A stretch of DNA of 9,763 nucleotides from Candidatus Methanophagaceae archaeon. GTDB lineage: Archaea; Halobacteriota; Syntropharchaeia; Alkanophagales; Methanospirareceae. Positions 1 to 7,400 of the stretch are shown piece by piece; positions within the stretch are counted from its first letter, which is position 1, and each line of letters begins with the position of its first letter. Location of the stretch: positions 1-9,763 of the forward strand of contig QENJ01000092.1 of NCBI GenBank assembly GCA_013374505.1. The letters are read 5' to 3'. The notes beneath the pieces are model-generated. The model ran no database searches, was not told the DNA's origin, and worked only from the letters and a program-made list of their open reading frames with translations. A program made the position numbers and the translations under genes.

Positions 1-4
1 TGTG

Positions 5-1096
5 TTAACCGCTCACGTTCAGCCAGCCGCCTTGCTTTGCCGATATGAAGTATCCCGCACCGGGTTCCAGCGTAGTAAAGCGATTGAACACCGATGGCGC
101 TACTGGATTGCACGTATCGTTATACTTTTGCAGGTTTGCATCGAATGTAGTTGCATACCAGTGGTCTTCATCTGTGAGAATGTCGCTGACTTGCTTCGAG
201 CTGTTCAGACCCCCTATCATGTTCAGCCCTTCTGAAAGACTAACGTTCATTGCCGTGTATGCACCGCCAGAGTATGTCCATGTATCCGGCGAAGTCATGT
301 TGATGAAGTATCCAACACCGTTCTCCATCGTATCCGTGAGACTCCGCGATTCGAAGCTGTGTGTTGAGGTATTGTATTTGTATAGTGCATCATATGAATC
401 GTGCAATGATGTATCTATAATGTTCTCTACGGTCATCGTGCAATTTGTCAGTGGCAATGAAATCAGGTTCCAGCCATTAACGAGGTTTTTGCTGAATGTC
501 CTTTGATGCATGAATGTTCCACTTAGCCAGGTCACGTTGCTGTTCTCTAATCCATTGGAATTAACCAACTTACTATTTAGGCATATTGCGCATCCCGGTG
601 GAAACTGCTCAAACCCGTAATCAACCAGACTTACGCCTGATGTTCCTTCTGCTACCACTTTATATCTGGCTAACTTTACAGTTCTCGGTCCGACAAACCA
701 TCCAGCGGGTGGACAAACCCACTCCTCTTCAACAGGATCCCACTCTCGGGGTTGATAACCAAAACTCCAGGCATAACCGTTGGGCGTGTAACTAAGGTTC
801 TTACTTACTGTATTAAAGCAGGTATCATCTGCATACTGGTCGCAATTTTTACTTACTACTGTTATATCTGCATACGCAGGATCGAATATGATTTGTGCCT
901 GCCATGAAAGCAAAGTTTCACCTGCTGGCACGTCCACATACAGTTTCATGTAGGAATGGTCACCTGGTTCTTTACTGCTGCACTCGGGAACAAAATAAGC
1001 CGTAGCTGCGTTTACTGCTGGCACTGCTGATAACACAAACACTGCTAATATTACTAATACTATCCCTGTTCTAAATGCTATTTTCGTTTTTTCCAT
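5..1096 (-). CDS. Secreted cohesin-like surface protein with two C-terminal GWNLI-type modules
   Basis: Predicted 363-residue exported protein, probably a non-catalytic binding partner at the cell surface. Residues 1-30 form a signal peptide: a Lys-rich start, a hydrophobic run, and a likely cleavage after VNA. Residues about 33-195 resemble a cohesin: a strand ending in YMKLYVDVPAG, then LLSWQAQIIFDPAYADI, a central Tyr/Trp strand, and a VKLARYKVVAEGTSGVSLVDY segment, matching the cohesin order of strands in layout rather than exact residues. Residues about 201-363 hold two related modules, one opening with GWNLISLPL and closing at GVGYFI, the other opening with GLNMIGGL and closing at GAGYFI. 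There is no C-terminal membrane segment or sorting tail, so it would be released or held by other proteins. Several NxS/T sequons fit surface glycosylation. I chose the ATG at 1094-1096, not the in-frame GTG at 1109-1111, because that GTG lies inside the Shine-Dalgarno sequence. The upstream neighbour carries dockerin repeats, which supports the cohesin reading. The family call is by eye. Confidence 0.8.
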   Translation of the reverse strand: MEKTKIAFRTGIVLVILAVFVLSAVPAVNAATAYFVPECSSKEPGDHSYMKLYVDVPAGETLLSWQAQIIFDPAYADITVVSKNCDQYADDTCFNTVSKNLSYTPNGYAWSFGYQPREWDPVEEEWVCPPAGWFVGPRTVKLARYKVVAEGTSGVSLVDYGFEQFPPGCAICLNSKLVNSNGLENSNVTWLSGTFMHQRTFSKNLVNGWNLISLPLTNCTMTVENIIDTSLHDSYDALYKYNTSTHSFESRSLTDTMENGVGYFINMTSPDTWTYSGGAYTAMNVSLSEGLNMIGGLNSSKQVSDILTDEDHWYATTFDANLQKYNDTCNPVAPSVFNRFTTLEPGAGYFISAKQGGWLNVSG

Positions 1097-1107
1097 TTTT
1101 TCCTTTT

Positions 1108-1116
1108 TCACCTCCT
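1108..1116 (-). promoter_or_regulatory. Shine-Dalgarno site of the cohesin-like gene
   Basis: The minus strand reads AGGAGGTGA, a near-complete anti-16S match, 11 bases before the ATG at 1094-1096. It contains an in-frame GTG that would otherwise be taken as a longer start, so it decides the start. Gene 2 has the same nine bases at the same distance. Confidence 0.8.
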
Positions 1117-1121
1117 AAAGC

Positions 1122-1140
1122 TTTTCTTTTAAAAAGAAAA
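1122..1140. repeat. Perfect 9-bp inverted repeat in the leader of the cohesin-like gene
   Basis: Minus strand TTTTCTTTTTAAAAGAAAA: two 9-base arms separated by one base, ending six bases before the Shine-Dalgarno site. The spacer is too short for an RNA hairpin of full arm length, so as DNA it is more like a palindromic protein-binding site or an AT-rich promoter-proximal element. It may also be chance in a low-complexity A/G-rich leader. Confidence 0.5.
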
Positions 1141-1151
1141 CCCTATTAAAG

Positions 1152-1171
1152 AAAGAAACAAATGTTTCTTT
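1152..1171. repeat. 9-bp inverted repeat upstream of the cohesin-like gene
   Basis: Arms 1152-1160 (AAAGAAACA) and 1163-1171 (TGTTTCTTT) are perfect complements around two bases. It sits 12 bases upstream of the other palindrome. Together they form a paired palindromic block between the probable promoter region and the ribosome binding site. An operator is possible. No known regulator motif is recognised. Confidence 0.45.
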
Positions 1172-1288
1172 TACCTCGACTTTCTTTCCTCGGTCTTTCT
1201 TTTTTACCTCCTTTTCTCTTACAGCCTGTTCCTTTTAACACCTGTATTCTTTTCTTTTTCTTTTCTAATAAAACTGCTATTGCCCTCA

Positions 1289-1314
1289 TAAAAAATAAAA
1301 AGGGCAAAAAGCCC
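1289..1314 (-). terminator. Hairpin plus T-tract terminator after the dockerin gene
   Basis: Read on the minus strand, GGGC-TTTTT-GCCC (1302-1314) is followed directly by TTTTTATTTTTTA (1289-1301). It starts 27 bases past the stop of gene 2. A short GC stem followed by a long T-run fits intrinsic termination, and in archaea the T-run alone can terminate. It suggests that the cohesin-like gene has its own promoter somewhere in 1117-1288. The A/T-rich stretch at 1262-1275 is a weak candidate, and no clear TATA box stands out. Confidence 0.65.
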
Positions 1315-1340
1315 AATCTTTTTATACGTTCGACAGTAGT

Positions 1341-3884
1341 TCAGCTCTTTCTTCTCCTATTCCTTTTCCGCACTCCGTATGATGCGATTAGCGCTATGGC
1401 TGATATTGCAAGTAGTATCTCGAATCCTGGGACTCTTATCTCAATGTAACCTCCAGGTGGATCGGGGAGGGGTATTCTTATTACCATGGTCCTCGTGGTG
1501 ATAGGATCTACAATGTGACCACCACTCATCAACACATACCAACAATTAGAAGTTGTGTGCTTCTCGAGCCACAGATCTATCGCTGAAATATCCTCCACGC
1601 CCACTTCGTCGTTTCCGGTCGTTTCGCCGTTTTCGATACGCCCTGCCACATCTGCGGCCCACTTAGAAAGCATTAGGGCCCCATCTCCTGTGAGATGCAG
1701 ATCTATCGCTGAAATATCCTCCACGCCCACTTCGTCGTTTCCGCTCGTATCACCGCACTTTAGACATATAATTTCTTGTCTCTCATTTGATTGTATAGGT
1801 ACCATCAGGGGACATTTGTCCGACACTCCACTTCCGCCGTCAATGTTATAAGGTATATTTCCAATTCCATCGCCGTCTGAATCGCTGCCCGAGTAATCAC
1901 TCCAGTAATTGCCCGTGTAATTCTCGTGTGCGTGTGATGGATCAGTGCCACCGTAGAAATATCCCATCTTAATAGGCAGGTTCCAGTCGTTAGAGTTCAC
2001 ACGGTTATCCCATGCCTGCGAGCCTGTGCCGCCATTGTCATTGAAATCATTCCCTGCGATGCAGCTCTCTGAACTGTTATACACCTTCATTCCGTAGCTA
2101 CCGCTGTTCGTTATGTTATTACCGTATATATCACTGTAATTACTGAGCATGTATATGCCGTACTCTTCGTTGTCCTTAATGATATTGCCCATCACCGTAC
2201 AGTTGTACCCGATCAGGTCGATACCGTAGTTGTTCTCGATAAGCGTGTTGTTTATTATAGTGATGTACTTGCAATCATCATGATTCCCAGGCAGTTCTCT
2301 TGGATACACGTCTATACCATAAGCCGAGTTGTTCTGTATATGGCTATCGTTTATGCACACATAGGTTGAATTCTGGACTCGTATACCCTTACCCCAGTTG
2401 TTCTCTACCGTGCAGTCCACTATATTTATCTGTTCATCCCTTAGATGGTTCAGGTGCATGCCGTGGTTTTCGTAATCGTCTGTCTTCCAGCCGCAGTCAT
2501 TAACATTGCAATTCTCGATGACAAATGGTACTGTTGTGTCCTGTATCAAGATACCAATACCTGCGCAGTTCGTTATCGTTAGGTCTTTTATGTAGTAAGT
2601 ATCCCCTACTTTCGTAGCAAGACCTTCGTTCTTGAGTGCCTCGAAGTCGTCATTCGACCTCACTGCTATCACATAACCCACCTGATAAAATTGTGTTCGC
2701 GTGTTATCATCCCTAGTTGCTGCCAATTCGTCTACGACATAGCCGGTATCAGCCATGACCGTGAAGTTGTAACAACCTAGCGGCTTGGTCACCGGATCAA
2801 AAGTTACTGTTTTGCTTTGTCCCGCGTTTAGCCCTGATATGGTTTTAGTGTCGTGAGGAACGCTATCAACGTACAAAGTCACATCAAACGTAGCTGCTGT
2901 ACTAGCACCTTTATTCTCGACTGTCCCTTTTACCGTGAATGCATTACCGGGTCTCGGCGTCTCTGGTATGAATTCGATACCATCCTCCGGAATCCAGAGG
3001 TCTGGTTTCGGCATCTGTTTCTCCTCTGCCAGTGTTGCCATTTGTGTATACATATAGCCTGAGCCGTCAGGTGGCAGGTGATCCCAGGTTACCCAATTGG
3101 CTCCCGTGCCTAATGCTTTGGATACGTGCATCATAACAGCATGAGCCCAGCCGGCACCGGCACCAACAGGACCCCCACCATTGAAATAGAGGTTTACACC
3201 TGTGTCGTAGTGCGACTGTACGGTCCATAATGTATAATTCGCTGCATCATTGTTCGCATTATAGAAATGGGACGAATAAGGAGTTCCAACATCTACTGAC
3301 CAAAGTCCCCAGTTATGCCACCATTCCCCTTCATGTGTCTTGTCAACGGCATACGTACAATCGGTCATGACCATGACTACCCACTTATTCATGACTACGT
3401 TGGGTGAACTACCTGCACACCCGGTTAAATTTAACCAGTTTGTGCCTGCCGTTGGATATATTCTCCAGAAATAGTGATTATTCCCGTGACCGGGTGAGAA
3501 TCCGCTACAAAATGCACCCCAAGTATTGTCATTGGATTGCGCTTGAGTGGGCCAAATCGTCACATCAACTTCCACTCCGTTACCATTCCTATGCGTTGCT
3601 GTTGGGGTTCCATAGCAGTCATCCCACTTATGCCAGTGTGCGTATGCTATTACCAGGTCACAATCAGGCACCTCAAACGACCAGTTTGCATTTCCACCGC
3701 CACCTTGCGGAACCCGTACTGTACCATTGGTTATTGTGCCCGTAGTATCACCAAAGCCGGTAACAGTACGTGTTTGTATAGGCTCAAGCCACGACTGTGC
3801 ACCTACCTCCACGGGACTGAACGCTATCAATAACGTTGAAATCATTACTGCTACTACTATATATTGCATATATTGTGTCTTCAT
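1341..3884 (-). CDS. Secreted beta-helix protein with CARDB, dockerin repeats and PGF-CTERM sorting tail
   Basis: Predicted 847-residue surface protein. Residues 1-30: signal peptide (hydrophobic core IVVAVMISTLLIAF). Residues about 31-290: a Trp/His-rich beta domain I cannot place firmly; its layout (ANWSFEVPDCDLVIAYAHW) resembles the DUF3344-like region of the large neighbour. Residues about 293-401: CARDB domain. Residues about 404-700: right-handed beta-helix of NosD/PbH1 type, with many short N-rich turns and the typical closing motif NYWSDYSG, then SDSDGDGIGNIPYNID. Residues about 706-775: two dockerin-type calcium loops, each GNDEVGVEDISAIDL. Residues about 818-847: PGF-CTERM-like tail with VPGFE, a hydrophobic stretch and a basic RKRNRRRK end, the archaeosortase signal for cutting and lipid anchoring. 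So it is probably membrane-held, with the dockerin close to the membrane side. No catalytic motif is visible. The ATG at 3882-3884 is preferred over the GTG at 3897-3899, which lies in the Shine-Dalgarno sequence. Confidence 0.88.
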   Translation of the reverse strand: MKTQYMQYIVVAVMISTLLIAFSPVEVGAQSWLEPIQTRTVTGFGDTTGTITNGTVRVPQGGGGNANWSFEVPDCDLVIAYAHWHKWDDCYGTPTATHRNGNGVEVDVTIWPTQAQSNDNTWGAFCSGFSPGHGNNHYFWRIYPTAGTNWLNLTGCAGSSPNVVMNKWVVMVMTDCTYAVDKTHEGEWWHNWGLWSVDVGTPYSSHFYNANNDAANYTLWTVQSHYDTGVNLYFNGGGPVGAGAGWAHAVMMHVSKALGTGANWVTWDHLPPDGSGYMYTQMATLAEEKQMPKPDLWIPEDGIEFIPETPRPGNAFTVKGTVENKGASTAATFDVTLYVDSVPHDTKTISGLNAGQSKTVTFDPVTKPLGCYNFTVMADTGYVVDELAATRDDNTRTQFYQVGYVIAVRSNDDFEALKNEGLATKVGDTYYIKDLTITNCAGIGILIQDTTVPFVIENCNVNDCGWKTDDYENHGMHLNHLRDEQINIVDCTVENNWGKGIRVQNSTYVCINDSHIQNNSAYGIDVYPRELPGNHDDCKYITIINNTLIENNYGIDLIGYNCTVMGNIIKDNEEYGIYMLSNYSDIYGNNITNSGSYGMKVYNSSESCIAGNDFNDNGGTGSQAWDNRVNSNDWNLPIKMGYFYGGTDPSHAHENYTGNYWSDYSGSDSDGDGIGNIPYNIDGGSGVSDKCPLMVPIQSNERQEIICLKCGDTSGNDEVGVEDISAIDLHLTGDGALMLSKWAADVAGRIENGETTGNDEVGVEDISAIDLWLEKHTTSNCWYVLMSGGHIVDPITTRTMVIRIPLPDPPGGYIEIRVPGFEILLAISAIALIASYGVRKRNRRRKS
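1572..1743 (-). repeat. Two identical 46-bp copies encoding the dockerin loops
   Basis: Bases 1572-1617 and 1698-1743 are identical over 46 positions, 126 bases (42 codons) apart, and encode SGNDEVGVEDISAIDL-type loops at residues about 714-729 and 756-771. Dockerins always have paired loops, but identity at every third codon position points to recent duplication or gene conversion rather than old divergence. Confidence 0.9.
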
Positions 3885-3895
3885 TTTTTTCGTTT

Positions 3896-3904
3896 TCACC
3901 TCCT
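3896..3904 (-). promoter_or_regulatory. Shine-Dalgarno site of the dockerin gene
   Basis: Minus strand AGGAGGTGA, 11 bases before the ATG at 3882-3884. The surrounding bases (TTAGGAGGTGAAAA, then an A-rich stretch to ATG) match the start context of the cohesin-like gene almost base for base, so the two leaders share an origin or a common rule. Confidence 0.8.
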
Positions 3905-4026
3905 AATTTTTTTTCCTTTGCCTTAATCAAAAACCCAAATTTCTTCCCACTATTCCAGCTTTCACCTTCTATTCTTCTTATCATTTTTCTCGTCTTTCAC
4001 ATCACCCCGTTTTTGTTGGAAATGGC

Positions 4027-4071
4027 GAATGGCCAGATAGGAATTATGGAAAGTTTCCCTATTGGCTATTC
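4027..4071 (-). repeat. Imperfect stem-loop in the presumed leader of the dockerin gene
   Basis: Arms 4027-4041 and 4058-4071 pair over 13 base pairs with one mismatch and one bulged base, around a 16-base loop. The loop and its flanks hold a smaller GGAAA/TTTCC palindrome. The G8 run of the transcript (C8 on plus, 4073-4080) lies directly 5' of the stem in RNA sense. It could be an untranslated-leader structure. No known riboswitch class is recognised. Confidence 0.45.
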
Positions 4072-4178
4072 TCCCCCCCCTCTTCTACTTTTAGCCCCTT
4101 CATGGATTCGCACCACGCAAGGGACATATTTTTCGTTTTCTTGTCTCATCTTTCGTTGCCTTCTCCCCCTTCTTCATC

Positions 4179-4210
4179 CTTGCTCGCTTTGAGCAAGATT
4201 GTTTTTTCTG
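4179..4210 (+). terminator. Perfect 7-bp hairpin with T-run on plus
   Basis: CTTGCTC (4179-4185), loop GCTTT, GAGCAAG (4191-4197), then ATTGTTTTTTCTG on plus. As plus-strand RNA this is a textbook intrinsic terminator shape, yet no plus-strand gene lies upstream. On minus it is a stable stem in the leader of the dockerin gene. It could stop antisense transcription, or be a leader structure whose T-run is incidental. Confidence 0.4.
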
Positions 4211-4260
4211 GGTATTTATCTGACTAATGTATTCATTAATAAAACCATTTTCGCTTTTTT

Positions 4261-4271
4261 CTTATATAAAT
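4261..4271 (-). promoter_or_regulatory. Possible TATA box for the dockerin gene
   Basis: Minus strand ATTTATATAAG in a TTAATATTTATATAAG context resembles the archaeal TATA consensus. No clear purine-rich BRE is seen in front of it. If used, transcription would start near 4235-4240 and give a leader of roughly 350 bases that includes both hairpins. Other A/T-rich sites nearby cannot be excluded. Confidence 0.35.
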
Positions 4272-4377
4272 ATTAATACCCTGAAGTTTTGAATATAATG
4301 ATAGCAGTAAGCACACATTTTAAATCAGATTTTAATATTTCAAGTGAAAGATTACAGGATATAGGGAAGAGTAAATA

Positions 4378-4392
4378 ACGAAAAAATGAAAT
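4378..4392 (-). terminator. Possible T-run terminator of the giant surface-protein gene
   Basis: Minus strand TTTCATTTTTTCGTT lies about 45 bases past the stop. There is no stem. Archaeal transcription can end at short T-runs, so this is a weak candidate only. Confidence 0.25.
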
Positions 4393-4434
4393 ACGTGTGA
4401 TTAAAATATTTGTCATCACTTACATCTCTCCTAT

Positions 4435-7400
4435 TTAGCTATACCAGAGCCTGATTGCTGGTATCCAATCATCATATCTTTCCCCATTCACATCTATGAA
4501 CTCCTCGCAGAAAATAATTCCACCTTCGGCTTCGTAATCCTTCACATGTATTATCTGTGGATAAGAACCCGTCCTTATCGTGTAATTATATGTATGATTA
4601 GCTAACAGTGCGAATCGGCTTGGGAATGTTATGTTATAATAATCACCGCTGTAGCCGTCCCAGGTGGCATCAATGTAGAACGAGTCATTATAAATCTCAA
4701 CATATTCCGAATGCCCGACCATATCCGCGCAGGTATAAGTGTACAGTTTGTTTATTTCTAGCGTTTGGTTGGGAGTTATTGTCCCTCTATGCGTGCCAAA
4801 TATGCTTGGACCCGTGCCTTCGCCGGTGTCAAAAACGGCATGTGCCTGTTCAGATTTTAGTGTGATATTGAAGTTAAATATTCCGCCAGCGTTTAGCTCT
4901 TCTTGCGTTAGGGCGTGACTGAATTCGGTTGAGTTACGTCCATTATCTGTTGCACGGAAATGCAACTCATCGCCTACACTCACATTGCGAACCATTACCT
5001 GATAGTAGTTTGAATTCTCGCTCGTGTCGGCAACAAAAATTTTAGCTGTGTTCGTTATCGCTACGTTCGGATTGCTTACCTGAGAACCATCGCTGTGGTT
5101 TACCCAGCCATAGATAAAGGATGGTTTTGGTATTGATAACTCAGGGATGGTTACGTGAACGCAATCCTCAGCCGAAAACCAGTCGTTAGTTTCTGAGCAC
5201 CATGCAGATACTTTCAGCGTGTTTGTGCCCGTGCCTTTCACGGTTGCCTCGAACTCAATTGTTATATTCTCGGATGGCGCAAGCGGTTCCGAGAAGTTCC
5301 AGCCGAACTGGTTGCCGGCAGTCCAATCAGGTTCCCGCGCTATACCGTCAACCGTGGCATCGCCACTGTAATTCAAGCTGTCCTGTAGAATGTCCACAGC
5401 CGTAAGGTTCGTAAGGTCGTGTTCTCCAGCGTTTTTTATTACGCACCTGAACCGAAGTCTGTCGTTAAGTTCTGCCGTGGTTTTCTCCAACCACGTATTG
5501 TTTAGCGGTGACCACACGCTCTTGTTTACTTTTATAATACTGTCTTTTGTGTATTCTACCACGAGGAACGCATTTGTGGGCATCATGTTATCACCGTAGT
5601 CCACCTGACTAACTACATTATCGCTTGCTTTTAGATAATCAGTTACATCAGAAACGTTCACACCCACCTGCGCATTTTTTGCTCCTAGAATCACTGTTAT
5701 CCCACCCATTGTTTCAGTATACTTCTCATCATGATACACACCTTGTCCAAGCTCTATGCCGTTGAAGTTCAGATAGTTGGTCTGTCCGGGTTGCCACGAT
5801 TGACCAGCCCACGGCGCTACCACGCCAAGTGTGGCGTTCTTTACTGTTCCTTCTATACTGCCCTCGAATGTTGCGTTATTTATACACTCCTCCAGCCCTA
5901 AGAAGCCGCCATCTGGTCTTCGTCCACCAAGGAGTACGTCCGCACCTTCATTTAACCAGTACTCAATCAAAGATGCAGTTTCGTCTTCGTAGAGGAGCAC
6001 AATGCCCGGCGCTGCGATACAGAAACTGTGCTTACCAGAACCGCTATTCGTCACGGTTATGTTGTATGTGCCACTTCCCGTGACGTAATCCGTCAGGTTG
6101 TAAATGTAATTGCCCCACGTATAAACATAAATCCCACCAGGACCTTGACATTTTATATCGTTATACCTTTTCTCCGGAGACAACACATACGTGCCACTTG
6201 CATTTGTTACGCTCACTTCTATTTCGGGACATACACGGTCTGGTTTTGTCCAGGTATAGTAAACATTAAGTCGTGCAAGTTTCACTGTCGCACCGTCTGG
6301 CAATGTTGTTTCATAATGTACGTCTTTTGTGGCACCCGGCGAGTACAGACCTGTGTAGGTGCCATCACCGGTCGTGAAGATTATACCGCCACGAAGCGTT
6401 CCATGCTTAAAGGATTCAAGCGGCTCGTCTGCTATGTACCCATTGTAGCATGCTTTTGCTACCATTGTCTTTTCGTTGTTTTCCTCATCGCTTTCGATTA
6501 AAGCGTTGGTGCAGTCTGCAACGGCTTTGAGCTCGTACTCTTGACAGGTATTAATGTATGTGCAGCCCCCGAAGCAGTCAGCACCTGCCGGAGTCCAGTG
6601 AAGCTGCACGGTCGTTTCGCTGTCTCGTGCCAACCCTGCTACTTCCTGTCTGTCCACGAGTTCATCGTCTGCATATAAGCACAAATAAAAACTGCTGGCA
6701 GCCTCCGTGCCTATATTCCCTACTGTTACGTCTACCTCATTCGATATGTTTTGCCACGGCGAACATGTGGTATCGTTATGGTACACATCAATCGTTTTTA
6801 CCATCAGGTCGAGCTTCGGCACAATTACGCTTGTGGTTATCTCGTGTTCCGCATTTATCGCCGGGTTCGTTTGCGATTCCGCCCGAACCCGCACACGGTA
6901 ATCTCCTACTTCTGCATCCGTAACGTTCAGCGTTACTTCGCCCATAGTATTGGGGTCAAGCGAAATGGTGGACTCGCTGAGTTCCGCAACGTCAGCAGCG
7001 TCAATGTTCTCTATCGTCAGATTCAACGTCTCTCTACCCGGCATCGTGTGCATCACACCTATCGTGTAGGTCTTAGTCACATTCCGCGGTGCCCAGTCAT
7101 CCGGCGGGCATATAAGAAAAACAATGTTCCCGGGAAGTTCTGTCTTAACATAGTAAATCTCGTTATTACCATCTCTGTTGTCTGTCCACAGAAGATGCGC
7201 ACCGTCCTGAACTGCATCTATGTCCGGCTCACACGAATCACCATCTTCAAATGAACTCAACGTAACGTTTGTAATAATGTTGCCGCTGGTATCAAATGCC
7301 ATATACCATATATCTTTACCTTCTCCTGTCTTTGGTACCGGCACGGTCCATGCCACGTGTATAACACCTGATTCGGTGTCAATAACCGGCTTGCGGATTC

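Larger units (their letters stand above)
3885..4434. other. 550-base non-coding region between the giant gene and the dockerin gene
   Basis: This contains no convincing gene. Nearest gene 2 (3905-4190) it is pyrimidine-rich on plus, thus purine-rich in the gene 2 transcript, with an imperfect stem-loop at 4027-4071, a run of eight C at 4073-4080 and a perfect hairpin at 4179-4197. From about 4200 to 4434 it is A/T-rich, with a TATA-like box near 4262-4270 and short T-runs after the gene 3 stop. Short open frames here (plus 3836-4192, minus 3784-3984) have low-complexity or out-of-frame overlapping sequence and no family resemblance. Confidence 0.7.

Noticed and set aside
1109..1111. GTG start giving five extra residues for the cohesin-like gene
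   Set aside because: It lies inside the AGGAGGTGA ribosome binding site; the ATG at 1094-1096 is correctly spaced.
1572..1743. CRISPR-like direct repeats
   Set aside because: Only two copies, in frame, encoding dockerin loops.
1341..3884. NosD nitrous-oxide reductase maturation factor
   Set aside because: The beta-helix and NYWSDYSG motif are shared with many surface proteins; CARDB, dockerin and PGF-CTERM parts and the lack of nos neighbours argue against that role.
3897..3899. GTG start giving five extra residues for the dockerin gene
   Set aside because: Same situation: it is part of the Shine-Dalgarno sequence, and the ATG at 3882-3884 fits better.
3784..3984. Minus-strand 66-codon frame overlapping the start of the dockerin gene
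   Set aside because: Out of frame with the real signal peptide, Lys-rich leader translation, no motif or good ribosome binding site.
3836..4192. Plus-strand 118-codon hydrophobic frame in the intergenic region
   Set aside because: It is the translation of T/C-rich leader sequence, low complexity, antisense to the dockerin gene at its start.
6028..7254. Plus-strand frames of 157 and 167 codons inside the giant gene
   Set aside because: Antisense shadows of a clearly coding minus-strand region; Arg/Cys/His-rich with no domain.
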